Positions 1-10,318 of a stretch of 37,429 nucleotides of DNA are shown here, in pieces; position 1 is the first letter of the stretch, and each line of letters opens with the position of its first letter. The notes beneath the pieces were generated by a model that searched no databases, was not told the origin of the DNA, and saw nothing but the letters and a program-made list of their open reading frames with translations. The DNA is from Diphasiastrum complanatum (Eukaryota > Streptophyta > Lycopodiopsida > Lycopodiales > Lycopodiaceae): contig MU835656.1 in the NCBI GenBank assembly GCA_029204225.1, positions 1 through 37,429 of the forward strand, written 5' to 3'. A program made the position numbers and the translations under genes.

Positions 1-239
1 TCTATATCTCATAACCTCTCCAAATACCCTAAATAAGTTTAACTAATGGTTTCAATTGTTAGTATTACCAGTAAATATAAATAGTAACCACGGGTCTACA
101 GATCATTCTCGCATAAGAATTCTCTTTTGAGATCATTGATGTCCCATACCATCAGTTTTCTCCCCAAGAAAGTTCTTTGCTTTTAGATCGGATCATCAGA
201 AAATCAAAAAGATTATCTAGCCAACCAATATCCAACATA

Positions 240-430
240 AGATCCGATTTTCAACCATTTCGAGAAAAATACCTCCTACTATTGAATTCTCCATTTCCTT
301 AAGTTTTTCACTGTAGACGACAATATCATCTAAGAATACTACTAGGCATTGACTCCGGTATGGATGAGAAATCTCATTCATAAACAATTGAAATAACTCG
401 TGTATTCATCAAAAACCAAAAGGAAAAAAA
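240..430 (-). pseudogene. Ty3/gypsy reverse transcriptase fragment
   Basis: The minus-strand translation contains a PFG motif, an FMNEI-like stretch, and then FLDDIVVYS at 336-310. The last is the gypsy form of the RT catalytic box, with the two aspartates intact. Two stop codons follow PFG, and the frame decays after the catalytic box, so only about 60 residues of the palm domain are legible. In an intact element this enzyme copies the element RNA into cDNA in cytoplasmic particles. It lies on the same strand as the LTR and PBS at 2864-3255 and could be their remnant pol. Confidence 0.7.
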
Positions 431-469
431 ATTCAAACTAACTGAAGTATAACCAACATATATCAATAT

Positions 470-682
470 CTATATCCGAAATGGTACAAGAAATTCAGTT
501 CCTTCAAGAAGATCATTAACCGCATTATCTGATAGTCCAGAGATCTTTAAAACTCCATCTGGATTTCCTATACCAGATATACGCATATCTATTCCACCAA
601 GTACTGGAGTACCCCCAAATTTGTTCCAAATGGACCACAATAATCCATCGACAAAATTGTAATTTAACAAGAATCTGCACAT
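470..682 (-). other. Unassigned 70-codon open frame
   Basis: A minus-strand open frame upstream of the RT scrap. Its frame stays protein-like for a few dozen codons further upstream (to about 800) with a couple of stops. It has no motif I recognise (neither DSG protease nor CCHC knuckle). It lies where gag-protease or early RT of the gypsy remnant would be expected, but the sequence does not confirm this. Confidence 0.2.
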
Positions 683-2860
683 GGTTTTACCGTCACATAA
701 AACAACCCATCTGGCTGGTACTATACTCCCAAATTCCTACCATCTGAGAGTTTCAACTCTTAGGAATAAGGCTCTTTACAATACAAATGTGAACCCAGTG
801 TCATTCTCTTCCATGCTGGGTCAACTCATGATCCTATAGATATTTGAAATAAATTCAACTTAATAGATTCAATAAACCGGTGCTATGCAATTTTCTTACA
901 TGGATTATTAATAAATCCAAACTACATAACACAATCACATTTACCCTCAGGTGTCTCAATTTCTTCCTCCCTTAGACTTTTTGGTCACCCAAAAAGTCTC
1001 ATTAGCGAAGGCTCCGAAAACTCCTTTGACACAAGTAAATGCTAGGCTACTTCCTTTTTTACTACACCAGCTAAAGTATTACTTCGTTAAAGCTGCCCGA
1101 ACCTAATGGAAAATCAATAAAATTTGGATTCAGGTACTTTTTTACGATATTCAATACACAATTTTTTTATCAAATATTCTCCAAAAATTATGACCTTTAT
1201 TCCATTTATTCACTTTAACAAGTATCTCAAAAGCTTTAGCTTGCCCAATCCTAAAGATCAAAATCATTTAGGATAAGCCTATCGGTGCGTCAAAAAGGAA
1301 GAACCAAAAAAAAAAACCATTTAACTCAATTTATAGGGAGTTCCGAAACTTGAGAGTTAAGTGGCTAAATAGCACAATACCAGGAAATTGATTTTCCAAG
1401 CCAATCCTAAATGTATGGATCTAATCACATAGACATATCAGCTAGGATAATAAAATTATTCTTTTAAAATTTTTCCCGGTTAAGGTCAAGAGAAAAGGTA
1501 ATTCACTTCTTAATCGTTTAAGATTTCAAAAATTTCGGGCTATGTAACCATAAATTTGTTACGAATAGCCATGCATTCCACCAAATGCAACAAACACCTT
1601 TGCAAAAACTACGAAATCAATGCAACCAGACATGCACAACTCAGTGAACTAGACACCACCATGCATACAATTCATGAATGGGAAGACAAAAGAGATAAGT
1701 TAACTAAATAAAAAACTTCATGCATGCTTGAAAATGGCACCCCTCCTTCCAAACCCTAAACTCTGAACTGGCTTCCACTCTTCTTAATTCAAGAAGAACC
1801 CAGTCGCGGCTCCATCGAGATAGAGAGGAGAGAGATGTCTAGCAAGGATTTCACCATCGTTCAACACTCTCCATTGCTGGAGTAATGATAATTCACTAGC
1901 CTCGTTTCTGTCTCCCATCACTCGATTTCTAGCAGGAAAACGCCATCAATTATCGGATCTGTCAGCGAACTGGGACAACAGTTTAAATCGGCGATCTCAA
2001 TCCAATTAACAGCTCTGGTGCCACTCAGAATCGCAACAAGAGAGCGCGCTCAACAGCTCAAGAAGCTCCGGAAGGAAGGATTGCCTCAATTGTTTTCTAT
2101 TTGCAGAACCATTCATGCAAATTAATCCCTGAGAACCCGACTCCAAGCAGCAACTAGCTATCAAACGGCCTTTGGCAGCACTTTAAAAGTTTCTGAAAAG
2201 CCTCTTCTTAACCCTATACAGTTCTTAGAACCATCTGTTATGCTTTTATAACTTTTGCAGGGACAAAAGCATTTCCAAGGAGGTGATTGCTCACTCAACT
2301 GTCTTAGCTATCTATTCTACAATATATTAGTTTGACTGCCATCCATCAATGTCTTTCAACATGCAGTTTCGTAGGAGGATTTTGGGCATAAAATCCCTTC
2401 CTCCTCAACATGTAGTGCCCAGAATCATGTACTTAAAAAAAATTAGCTGCTCATATTATCTTATGAATTAACTTAAATCAATCTATCTATGAACCCAATT
2501 AAAAAGACATGATTCAGCACATTATGGACTAAAGCATGCAATCAAACTTAATCCAAGCAGAATCTAGCAAAGAGACAAGCATCCGAATATGGTTTAGCAG
2601 TTCATTCAACTCGAATTGAAAGCTTTCTCAAAAGAACAGAATATTAAGAATGAAGTCACAAAAATTCTCAGCATCATAATCCAAAATCAACCTTGTAGAA
2701 GAGCACTCTACCACAATTTTGGAAAACAAGTTGCAACCAAAATTTTGTGAATCCTCCTTCGAATTTCATTTTGAGAAATCAACACTCCAATCCGGGATAC
2801 CAATCCAAGTGCTTTCAACTTCCAATCCAATATAGAACTCGTCTCATTCCCATCCAAGAC
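683..2860. other. Decayed internal sequence, no gene recognised
   Basis: A+T-rich DNA with stops in all frames. A minus-strand stretch at about 960-1170 reads for some 60 codons without a recognisable motif. I see no tRNA, no simple repeat beyond short A runs (about 1306-1317), and no host exon. It probably represents the leader and gag of the left-hand gypsy remnant. Confidence 0.35.
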
Positions 2861-2863
2861 CGG

Positions 2864-2875
2864 GCTCTGATATCA
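2864..2875 (-). promoter_or_regulatory. Degenerate primer binding site (initiator Met tRNA type)
   Basis: The plus strand reads GCTCTGATATCA. On the minus strand this is TGATATCAGAGC, one base from the plant consensus TGGTATCAGAGC, which pairs with the 3' end of initiator tRNA-Met. It sits one base from the TG end of the LTR at 2877, the normal position for minus-strand cDNA priming. Confidence 0.6.
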
Positions 2876-2876
2876 A

Positions 2877-3255
2877 TGTAAAGACCACTAGGAAAACCCT
2901 TAATATGAGGATAGGAAAACACAAGAGAGACAATGGAGCAAAACCACCCAACCAAACCTAGATCCCTCCTGGAGAATCCTCCTGGATCTAGCCCCCAAGC
3001 CATGCCATGTGATAGCAAGAGGAGAAGAGCTCAACTGGTAACCTAGACCAAAATCATTGACGAAATAATCACTACCTCAATATATAAAGAGTAGGATCCT
3101 ATGCATGAACCCATGCAATCCCCATGCAGGTCAGCTATACATAGATCACAGCTCTTCATGCATACCTCCTGTCTATATCAGTCACATGTGTATGCACTAC
3201 TCCATATGTCTCAATTAGAGTGTCTGGGTCCTCTCAAGGTCATTAGTCACCAACA
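2877..3255 (-). repeat. LTR, 379 bp, of the left-hand gypsy-like element
   Basis: On the minus strand the block starts TGTTGG (ending at 3255) and ends TTTACA (at 2877), so it has the TG...CA termini of an LTR. The PBS follows immediately. It contains a TATATAAA sequence (about 3081-3088, plus-strand reading) and four CATGCA/TGCATG motifs between 3102 and 3162. There is no partner LTR in the window, so identity rests on termini plus PBS. The stretch between it and the next feature (3256-3366) shows nothing certain. Confidence 0.55.
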
Positions 3256-3366
3256 GGCCTCGAAGTGGAATAAAATCTAGGCGTGACCAATAATCTCGAA
3301 CACTGGAGGACCGATATACCATATTAGGACTATTCCATGTTCTTTGCTGAATATGGCTGTAACACG

Positions 3367-3774
3367 GACATTGCCTACGCAATGTTCAGACTGAGCCAAA
3401 ATTCAATATTAATCTAGGATTTGTACACTGGAAGATTGCCAAGAGAATCCTTCAGTACCTTCAACATACAAAAGACTACGGGCTCTATTATTATCGAGAA
3501 ACAAGGTTTCAGGTGAAGTCCTACAGCGATGAAAGACAACTGCAAAAGTGTTTCAGGAGGTGAGCCGTTGATTCTTTACATGGATAATACATCCGCTATA
3601 CATCTAACAAAGGATCTTGTGTTTCATTCCAGAACAAAACACATTGCGATTAAGTATCATCCAAACAGGGATCTAGTTGAGAGAGACCGGTTGAAGACCA
3701 TGTTCATTCCAACTAAGCAAATGGTAGCTGACATATTTACAAAGCCTTTAAATAAGGCAATGTTTGAAAGGTAG
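3367..3774 (+). pseudogene. Ty1/copia RT end and RNase H fragment
   Basis: Translation gives DIAYA, then after a frameshift HWKIAKRILQYL, the usual bridge from copia RT to RNase H. It next gives YSD and, after an internal deletion and frame change near 3528, an open frame with MDNTSAIHLTKD, HSRTKHI and ADIFTKPL, the conserved RNase H C-terminus. The deletion removed the middle of RNase H, including the central catalytic region, so the enzyme is dead. A stop ends the frame at 3774 at the usual place for pol. I could not find a polypurine tract or LTR start directly downstream. Confidence 0.85.
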
Positions 3775-3899
3775 CAAGCATGGGAATCACAAAAATGCCA
3801 GCTTTGAGAGAGAGCTGAAAACATTTAAGGTTTCTTATGTCAAAGCGCCCACGTTTTGTATTCCAACAGGCCGCGATGAAAAGATAAGCTTAGGAAGTC

Positions 3900-4100
3900 T
3901 TTCTTCGGCTTTTTCGCATTTTGTCGCATAAGTCAAAATATGACTTAGCACATGTTTTCACAGTCCCTCGGCTTCTTTGAATTTTGCGACATTTGCAACA
4001 TCGAACTTTTTTGCATTTTTCAGAGAAGTCAAATATGCCAGAAAACATGTTTCATTGACTTTTTGCACAGTTTCACATTTTGCGAATTTTGCGACATCGT
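3900..4100. repeat. A+T-rich block with GCATTTT / AAAATGC-type motifs
   Basis: The block repeatedly uses short related strings such as TCGCATTTTG, TTGCATTTTTC and TTTTGCGACAT. Blocks with the same vocabulary occur at 13130-13440 and 17090-17235. The strings are partly self-complementary and could fold. It lies between a copia pol end and the GA microsatellite and may be part of an LTR or another dispersed repeat; no boundary is clear. Confidence 0.35.
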
Positions 4101-4110
4101 CTTTTCGAAT

Positions 4111-4145
4111 GGGGGAGGTCCTAGGTTCAATCCCTAGCCCGACCA
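4111..4145 (+). other. tRNA-like 3' segment (T arm and acceptor strand only)
   Basis: CTAGG (4121-4125), loop TTCAATC (4126-4132) and CCTAG (4133-4137) make a perfect 5-bp T stem with a canonical 7-nt T loop. CCCGACC plus A (4138-4145) follows, in the place of the acceptor 3' strand. No matching GGTCGGG, D arm or anticodon arm is present upstream, so this is not a tRNA gene. It could be the B-box part of a tRNA-derived SINE or a relic of a tRNA pseudogene. Confidence 0.45.
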
Positions 4146-4170
4146 CACACACCAAGTGTAAAAACTTTTT

Positions 4171-4329
<159 letters not shown>

Positions 4330-4972
4330 GACTGAAGCATCAGATATAGAGCTAGTATACATGATGATCTTTGATTTTAAAGCTCCACTTGCATGAAGAT
4401 GGCTGCACCATAAAGTGGGAAATCCGAGGCTTTCATGCCTCATAAAGATCATAAAGATCATAATGATCAAGATCATAAGATGAGCAAATGTGATGATTAT
4501 CAAGATTTTCAATTCTAGCTTGACTAGTCCACATACTATGAACTTTTCCATGATGAATCTAATCTTGAAATCAAATCTATCTTGATCTTCTTGAGGCTAG
4601 ATACTTGCTCAAGGATGCAAGTGTCCTTCAAGGATGATTCCTTAATCTCAAGGGAAGTTTACAAAATGCCTAATAACATGTAAGACATGATTTTTCAAAC
4701 TATAAGTAATAGATGATTTTCGCATTCTGTCCAACGTGTGCAATCTGTGAATTTTTATGATGCTTGCTTACAGTAGCTACAAGTTCCGCTGTTTATCAAG
4801 TGTTAAATGTTGTTAAACATTGTCTACTATTTGTTAATCAATATCAGAACTGTAGCGTTAGTCTGTAGCTTGGAAGAGGTTAGATTGTAGTGTATAGCAG
4901 TAGCTGCAACTCGTAGATCAACTCTATCCAGCGTTTGCATTAAGAATTAGAGCGACGTCTCAAAAATGCGCT

Positions 4973-5113
4973 ATCAGTGGTATCAGAGCGTAGCAGGGAT
5001 AGCACCCGCTTTAGATTCCATCAGTGGTATCAGAGCGTAGTAGTGCTAGCGCCCGCTTCAGATTCCATCAGTGGTATCAGAGCGTAGTAGCGCTAGCACC
5101 CGCTTCAGATTCC
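4973..5113 (+). repeat. Three 47-bp tandem units, each carrying a PBS
   Basis: Units start at 4973, 5020 and 5067, and a partial fourth at 5114. Each contains TGGTATCAGAGC (4978-4989, 5025-5036, 5072-5083), the initiator tRNA-Met primer binding site, followed by a GTAGYAG...GCACCCGCTT...GATTCC tail. The sequence just before the first PBS ends in CA (4975-4976), as an LTR should. Only one PBS is needed by a retrotransposon, so this is an amplified PBS and leader unit. Confidence 0.9.
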
Positions 5114-5116
5114 ATC

Positions 5117-6563
5117 AGCATGGACACTCGAACCACTACCCGAAGGAAAATAAAAAAGTCGACTGCAAATGGGTATATAAGAAAAAGCTAAGATCAGATG
5201 GCAGTGTCAGAAGATACAAAGTCGACTTGTCGCGAAAGGCTACACTCAGAGGTAAGGTATCGAGTACTTCGATACATGCTCCTCGATGGTTAAAATGTCA
5301 AGCATCTGATTGCTCCTTGCTTATGCTACAAAATATGACCTGGAGATACATCAGATTGATGTCAAAACAGCCTTCCTCCGCAGAGACTTGGATGAAATTT
5401 TTTTCATAAAGCAACCTGAAGGTTATGAAAATCCAAACAATCAAGATTATGTTTGTCGGCTGCATAGATGTATCTACGGTCTAAAGTAGACCTCACAAGC
5501 TTAGTATAAGAAGCTCGATAATCTTCTAAGTCTCTAGACTTCTATCCAACACTACCTGACTGCAATGTTTATATTAAAAGGATAGAAGGAGAGTTCGTGA
5601 TTTTGCAATATTTGTGGACGATTCTCTGATGATAGCACATTGTCTTCGACGTTAATCAATGAATTGAAGAGTCAAATATCTGCAAATTACGAAAACACAG
5701 TTCTAGGAGAAGCAACAAAATGTCTGGGGCTCTAGATAGAAAGAGACCGAAAGAGAGGAATCATGCATCTGAACCAGTCTGAATATGTTGAGAAAGTGTT
5801 GAAGCAATATGGGATGATCAATTGCAAAGAGAAGGCAATGCTGATGATGGTCGGAGCCAGATTGTCAAAGTAGGATTTCCCAAGCACGAATGAGAAAAGA
5901 CAGAAGATGCAAAGGATCTCATATCAAAATCTAATTGGGAGTCTGATGTACCTTAAATTTTGTACGAGACCCAATTTAAAATTCTCTGTCTATGCGCTCA
6001 GTCATTTTTCCTCCAATTCTGGAATGCAACATTGGCAGATGGCAAAGCAAATCTTGCAATATCTAAAAGGCACCTACAATTTCGGGTTGATCTATGAAAG
6101 AGAAAATGATTTTATTTTACAACACTACAATGATGCAAGTTGGGCTAGCTGCAAAAATGACAACAAGTTGATAACAAGTGGATGTTCGATATTATGTGGA
6201 GCTGCGATCAGCTGGACCTGCAAGAAGCAGACACTGGTAGCACAGTCTTCATGCGAAGCAAAATACGTGGCAACTTCAAAGGTGGCAAATGAGATAATAT
6301 GGCTTAAAATGATGCTGAAAGATATTGGCAAACCGCATCAAGACCCCTCTATCATGAAGATGGATTCTCAGAGTGCTATTTATTTAGCCCAGGATTTGGT
6401 CTTTCATTTGAAAGCCAAGCATATATCTCTACAGTATTATCACATTCAAGATCTGATCTCAAAGAATCTGTGTCGAATTTGTGAGATCAGAAGACATGAT
6501 TGTAGACCTCTTAACCAAACTGTTGGACAAGCCATCATTCACAAAACACTAAATATAGATTGA
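5117..6563 (+). pseudogene. Ty1/copia RT-RNase H, several frameshifts and stops
   Basis: RT starts with WTLEPLPEGK and DCKWVYKKKL, then IHQIDVKTAFL, a degraded tyrosine-box region reading FVDDSLM, LNQSEYVEKVLKQY, and YQNLIGSLMYL. RNase H follows with YNDASWAS, CEAKYVATS and MDSQSAIYLAQDL, so its acidic residues are largely kept. The 218-codon frame at 5907-6563 covers the RT end and RNase H. Upstream there are at least three frame changes and several stops. The usual role is synthesis of cDNA and removal of the RNA strand. The relative integrity of RNase H compared with RT is probably chance. Confidence 0.9.
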
Positions 6564-6594
6564 AGTCGAATGAAAATAGAAAGGTTGTATCATT

Positions 6595-6604
6595 CAAGAG
6601 GGAG
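6595..6604 (+). promoter_or_regulatory. Polypurine tract before TGTTGG LTR start
   Basis: AAGAGGGAG directly precedes TGTTGGAGATGG at 6605. This is the classic copia plus-strand primer and 3' LTR junction, about 40 bases after the RNase H frame ends. The LTR can be followed for less than 100 bases before sequence related to minus-strand gag copy A begins near 6720. Confidence 0.65.
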
Positions 6605-6739
6605 TGTTGGAGATGGTGAACTCAACCAACCTTTTTCCGACACATTCGACACACACTAATGAGATTCTTTGCTAGTTTTGGCACTTAAAGCACATCATTA
6701 AGACACAAAACTTTTGATGATGCTACATCCAAAGGGATA

Positions 6740-7905
6740 CTTCCTATTCCTTCAAGCAATTAGAGGCATAGTGGCCTTTCTTGCCACAAAAGAATCACTT
6801 GACCTTCTTCTTCTTCTCACTAGATGTTGAAGCTTGAGATGAATGGTTTTCATCTCCATATTTGGCTTTGTCTTTATCTTTGTCCTTCTTGAAATGTTGT
6901 TGTTGTCCTTTACTCCTCCCCTTTGGCTTGTCCTTTGGTGAATAAATCTTTGTCCTCTCCACCATCCTTCAATGAGAGCTTGTTCTCTTGCCTACATTTT
7001 TCAGCAATAAGGATTGAAACAAGTGCCACGAGCGTGGTACTCTTGCATTGATGAACACTTCAAGCGAAGGGAAATGGTAAACAATAATGCTGATCCTAAT
7101 CTTTACATTCTAAGGCAAGATTCAGATATAGTATTAATTATTTTGTATGTCGATGATTTGAATATTACAAGAAGTAATGAGAGCTTATTTGATAAAATCA
7201 AATCAGATCTTTTCAATGCTTTTGACATGAGCGATTTAGGATTGATGCACTATTGTATTGCATTGAAGTATGGCAAAAGATAGACATTGTCTTTCTTACA
7301 CAAATCAAATATGCACGAGCTTTGCTTTATAAGTTCAATATTCATGGTTGTAAACCTTAGACTCTTTGAAATGCCTCCAAACTTGGAAGCTCCTCCTTGA
7401 TTGCATAGGATTGGAAAATGTTATCAAATTCATCTATCAATCCATTAAGGATGACTTGGACTAACTCATTTTGAGTAAAATGATCTCCTATGTATGCAAG
7501 ATCTCTATGAAGATCTTTCACTCTCATGACAAAGTTTGAGGCACTCTCATCACTCTTTTGTTAGCTTTGGGAGATTTTATTCCTAAAAGTGAGCAATGTA
7601 AAAGTATTTCTGGCGTCATAAATGGCTTTGAGGGTGTCCCAAGCCTTTTTGGCCGAGGTGCAAGTATTAATCTCTCTCAACACTTCATTGGATACATTCA
7701 TCTTGATGTAGTGAAGGGCCATTTTTGCCCTTTTCTTGTACCTTTGGACTTCTTGAAGCACTTGAGGCTCCTCCTCAAGTCCAAGTACAATATTCATCAC
7801 ATCTTGGAGAACCAAAATTGACTTCATCCTTACCTTCCAAATAGAATAGTTGGAGGTGTTCAATCTCTCACCTTGCTCCAAGAGAAAAGACCACATGGAA
7901 GCCAT
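6740..7905 (-). pseudogene. Copia gag copy A (UBN2-like), interrupted
   Basis: It starts at ATG 7905-7903 with MASMWSFLLEQGERLNTSN and continues through the helical capsid-like region (YSIWKVRMKSILVLQDVM, NEVLREI, AWDTLKAIYD), closely matching copies C, D and E. A plus-strand RT fragment (about 7007-7353) interrupts it between the AEE/R and TLKCL region. It resumes to a Lys-rich linker and a zinc knuckle at 6797-6756, in which the first Cys codon has become TGA (6797-6795) while CGKKGHYASNC remains. Gag builds the virus-like particle and binds RNA through the knuckle. This copy cannot make it. Confidence 0.85.
7007..7353 (+). pseudogene. Copia RT fragment embedded antisense in gag copy A
   Basis: The frame 7014-7283 reads GLKQVPRAWYSCIDEHF, LYVDDLNI (the RT catalytic YVDD box) and LFNAFDMSDLG. 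After one stop (GKR then TAG) another frame continues to about 7353 with QIKYARALLYKFN. It therefore spans the central palm through the connection of RT, without N- or C-terminal parts. On both sides the minus-strand gag frame is continuous when compared with copies D and E, so the fragment was placed into gag, or created by template switching. Confidence 0.85.
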
Positions 7906-8232
7906 AATCACTTGAGAAATTGACTTGTAATGGATCCAAAAACAAGTACAAGTGTTGCTTTTCTCTCAAAAAATACTTTGATAATGGTGTCCCAACCAAA
8001 ACCAAATTGAGATCTTGAAACAAATATGTGAGGTTAATCTCTTTAGCTATGACAATCTCTCTCAATCTAGATCTAGCTTCTCTCCAAAGCTGCAGCACAA
8101 CAAAATTTTGATCCATCTTCTTCTAAGCATGTGTAAAGCACTCAAAGACACCACAAAAGACTCAAATACACTTGATTTGCTTGAAACTATGTGGTTGTGA
8201 CCTCAAAATCACAGCTAGATCTCTCCTACCAA
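7906..8232 (-). other. Leader (5' UTR) of gag copy A
   Basis: Non-coding sequence upstream of the copy A start codon. Stretches such as TGTTGCTTTTCTCTC and GAGATCTTG...CAA...TGTGAG are shared with the leaders of copies C (12640-12830) and E (36190-36470), so it belongs to the same copia family. It ends at about 8232, where gag copy B begins instead of a PBS. Confidence 0.6.
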
Positions 8233-8321
8233 TAATAATTCCATCTTATCTTCCAAATTGCATAATTGGAAGATGTTAACCTCTCACCATGTTCCAAGAG
8301 AACTGAACCCAAGGATGTCAT
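8233..8321 (-). pseudogene. Copia gag copy B, N-terminal stub
   Basis: Minus-strand ATG at 8321-8319 opens MTSLGSVLLEHGERLTSSN and then YAIWKI, the same N-terminus as copies A, C, D and E. After about 30 codons homology stops and the leader of copy A begins. Two gag starts in the same direction 416 bp apart indicate a truncated tandem or nested insertion. Confidence 0.7.
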
Positions 8322-9000
8322 GTTATCTTTGAGAGATTTTCTAGTAATGACAAAAAAGTGGAATTGAATGTGTTGCTACTTTCTCAATCTAGGATCTAAC
8401 TTGGAATGTTGATCCAACCTATTGAAATCTTGCAACAAAGTATGTGAGATCTAGCTCACAACATAAATCAATCAACTTGAATTTAGATCTAGCCTCTATC
8501 AAGTAATGAAGCACTAACAAGTTTGATGTCAACTTCTACCTCGAGTTTCAAAAGATAAAAACACTCTAGGATCTCACATACAACTCAAACACAACACATT
8601 TGTGTGAAATGATGTGGCTATGACCTCAAAAAACTCGTCTACCATTTCTATTTTTTATTGACAACACAAAATGAAAAAATTGATGAGATTGAATGGATGT
8701 GTGCTCTCTTTGGCATATCCCGATGGGGTGCACTCCCTAACTCTTTGATTGACTATTGCTTTCTAAAATCAAATCAAATTGGATTAGAAACAAAAGCAAC
8801 ACATTCTACACTTCAATACCTCTCTAACAAGCTATCAAACACCTATCTTGGATCAATACTTGATATACACCACCTAATTGAAATAGGTTGATCTCACACA
8901 TGTGGAATTACAGGTTTGTACAGGTCTCTTTTGAAGCAAATCAGAGTTGATTTGATCCACCTATGATCCAAATTTGGTTTGATTGCAATTGAGTCGGGAA
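8322..9000 (-). other. Leader of gag copy B
   Basis: 8600-9000 matches the leader of copy D (24760-25150) in order: the tail of CTTTGGCATAT, AATCAAATTGG, CACATTCTAC, CAATACCT, and TCACACATGTG. In copy D a PBS follows about 80 bases later; here sequence diverges after 9000 and no PBS is found. Confidence 0.6.
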
Positions 9001-9239
9001 GTAATATTGACTCTTTCAAAAGATTGGGAGTCAACCACCTCACTTAGCCCAACAACATCAAACTACGGGTGATGCTCATTGTGCATGCATCCACAAAAAA
9101 ACAGCTATAGCAACTGACATGAAATATTTCATTTTTCTCTTGAAGTTGGTGCCATGTGTCGCCTATGCTCCAACCACTTTTATCCAAAAGCTTAAATCCT
9201 ACACAAGGAATGAGGAATAAACGGAATAATATAATAAAT

Positions 9240-9785
9240 CTTGTTGACACAAGATTCTTGATGATAATAATACATAAAATTATGTCAATATTATGTTTGT
9301 TGGCACTGGATTTTGGATTATCATAACAAGTCATGACAACAATTGGTCGGAGTTTCAGCTTATACCAAAAGTCTATGCATAGAGTGCAAAAACTAAACCC
9401 TCTAGTAAGATTTCACTTGCCGACACAAAATTTTGGATGAAAAACTAGGATCAAAGATTATTATGCAAAACAATATGATTAATCTCTTTGCTAGCACAAA
9501 ACTTTGGATGGCTATATAAAAATTGAAAAAATAGGCAGATTGATATGCAAAGCACAATGAATGATTTGCTTGCTAGCACAAAATCCTAGATTAAAAAATT
9601 GGATCGAAGGAATAGGTAGAATAACATGCAAAACAATATGATTGATAGTTAATTTGCTTGCTGACACAAAACTCCGGATGAAATAATTGGATCGAAGGAA
9701 TACGTTGTGAATGAATAGCATGCAAAACAAGATAATTGATCTGCTACCTAACACAAATTTTTGGATGAAAAAATGACGCCTCACG
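9240..9785 (+). repeat. Degenerate tandem array, about 70-88 bp units
   Basis: Units begin with variants of CTTGCTGACACAAAACTTTGG at about 9240, 9299, 9416, 9486, 9568, 9656 and 9743. Each continues GATGAAA...TTGGATCGAAGGAATAGG...CATGCAAAACAATATGATTGAT. The last three steps are 82, 88 and 87 bp; the earlier ones are more eroded. The minus-strand open frame 9512-9811 is just a reading of the repeat. Possibly an LTR-internal minisatellite or an old satellite remnant. Confidence 0.75.
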
Positions 9786-10318
9786 GAAGCAAGTGATCGA
9801 TATTCGAGCATATATAAACCAAAACTTGCAAAATTTAAACTATTGTTTTCTTCGATTGATGGATAAAAGTTGAAATCTTGCTTATCAAGCCCACATCATC
9901 GAAACTGGGTCTTTTTTTATTCTCTTAGGTAAAGATTGGATTTTTACTAATGGCCAAATGGCTACTGCACTATCCTAAAATATACCATTGATCATCAGAT
10001 CTTTACAATCCTAGAATTTTCTTCCAAAATTATGTAGATTTTTAAATGGCAGCAAATGCATGATAGTTTAGCCCTCATCCAAAGTCCAAGCCTTAAAAGT
10101 TCATACTGCCACCACGTATTAGCCTTTAATATTGACTTTATTCTAAACTCCATTGACCAACCTCAACACATAGTGTTGCCTTTGCAAGGCAAGGCCAAAA
10201 AACTTCTTCACTACGTTTTATTTTCATGTTGTGTTCTTGTGGTTGGTAATAGTAAGAGTACAACACACATAATGAAGAGTGGAGTTTAGTTTTGATTTTT
10301 AACATTCTATATAACAAT
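9786..10318. other. No recognisable gene
   Basis: A+T-rich sequence with no motif I can assign. It precedes an RNase H remnant on the plus strand and could be eroded copia pol, but no RT signature is legible. Confidence 0.3.

Larger units (their letters stand above)
1..3255 (-). mobile_element. Left-truncated, decayed Ty3/gypsy-like element
   Basis: Read on the minus strand this starts with an LTR (3255 to 2877), then a PBS-like site (2875 to 2864), about 2.4 kb of mostly uninterpretable internal sequence, and a gypsy reverse transcriptase scrap (about 430 to 240) before the window edge. The order LTR, PBS, pol fits one element pointing left. That the pieces belong together is inferred from order and strand only, because gag and protease between them cannot be recognised and the second LTR lies outside the window. 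Confidence 0.5.
4973..6604 (+). mobile_element. Internally deleted Ty1/copia element: PBS to PPT without gag, protease or integrase
   Basis: The triplicated PBS runs directly at about 5117 into the start of the copia RT domain, then RNase H, then a polypurine tract (AAGAGGGAG, ending at 6604) next to TGTTGG at 6605, the expected LTR start. The leader, gag, protease and integrase are absent. The 5' LTR would end at 4976, but its start and its homology to the few bases of 3' LTR cannot be established. A non-autonomous deletion derivative, now also broken in RT. Confidence 0.7.

Noticed and set aside
4060-4145. A complete tRNA gene
   Set aside because: Only the T arm and an acceptor 3' strand are present; no D arm, anticodon arm or pairing 5' acceptor strand.
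9240-9785. CRISPR-like array
   Set aside because: Units are contiguous, degenerate and vary in length, with no repeat-spacer structure, and the DNA is plant.
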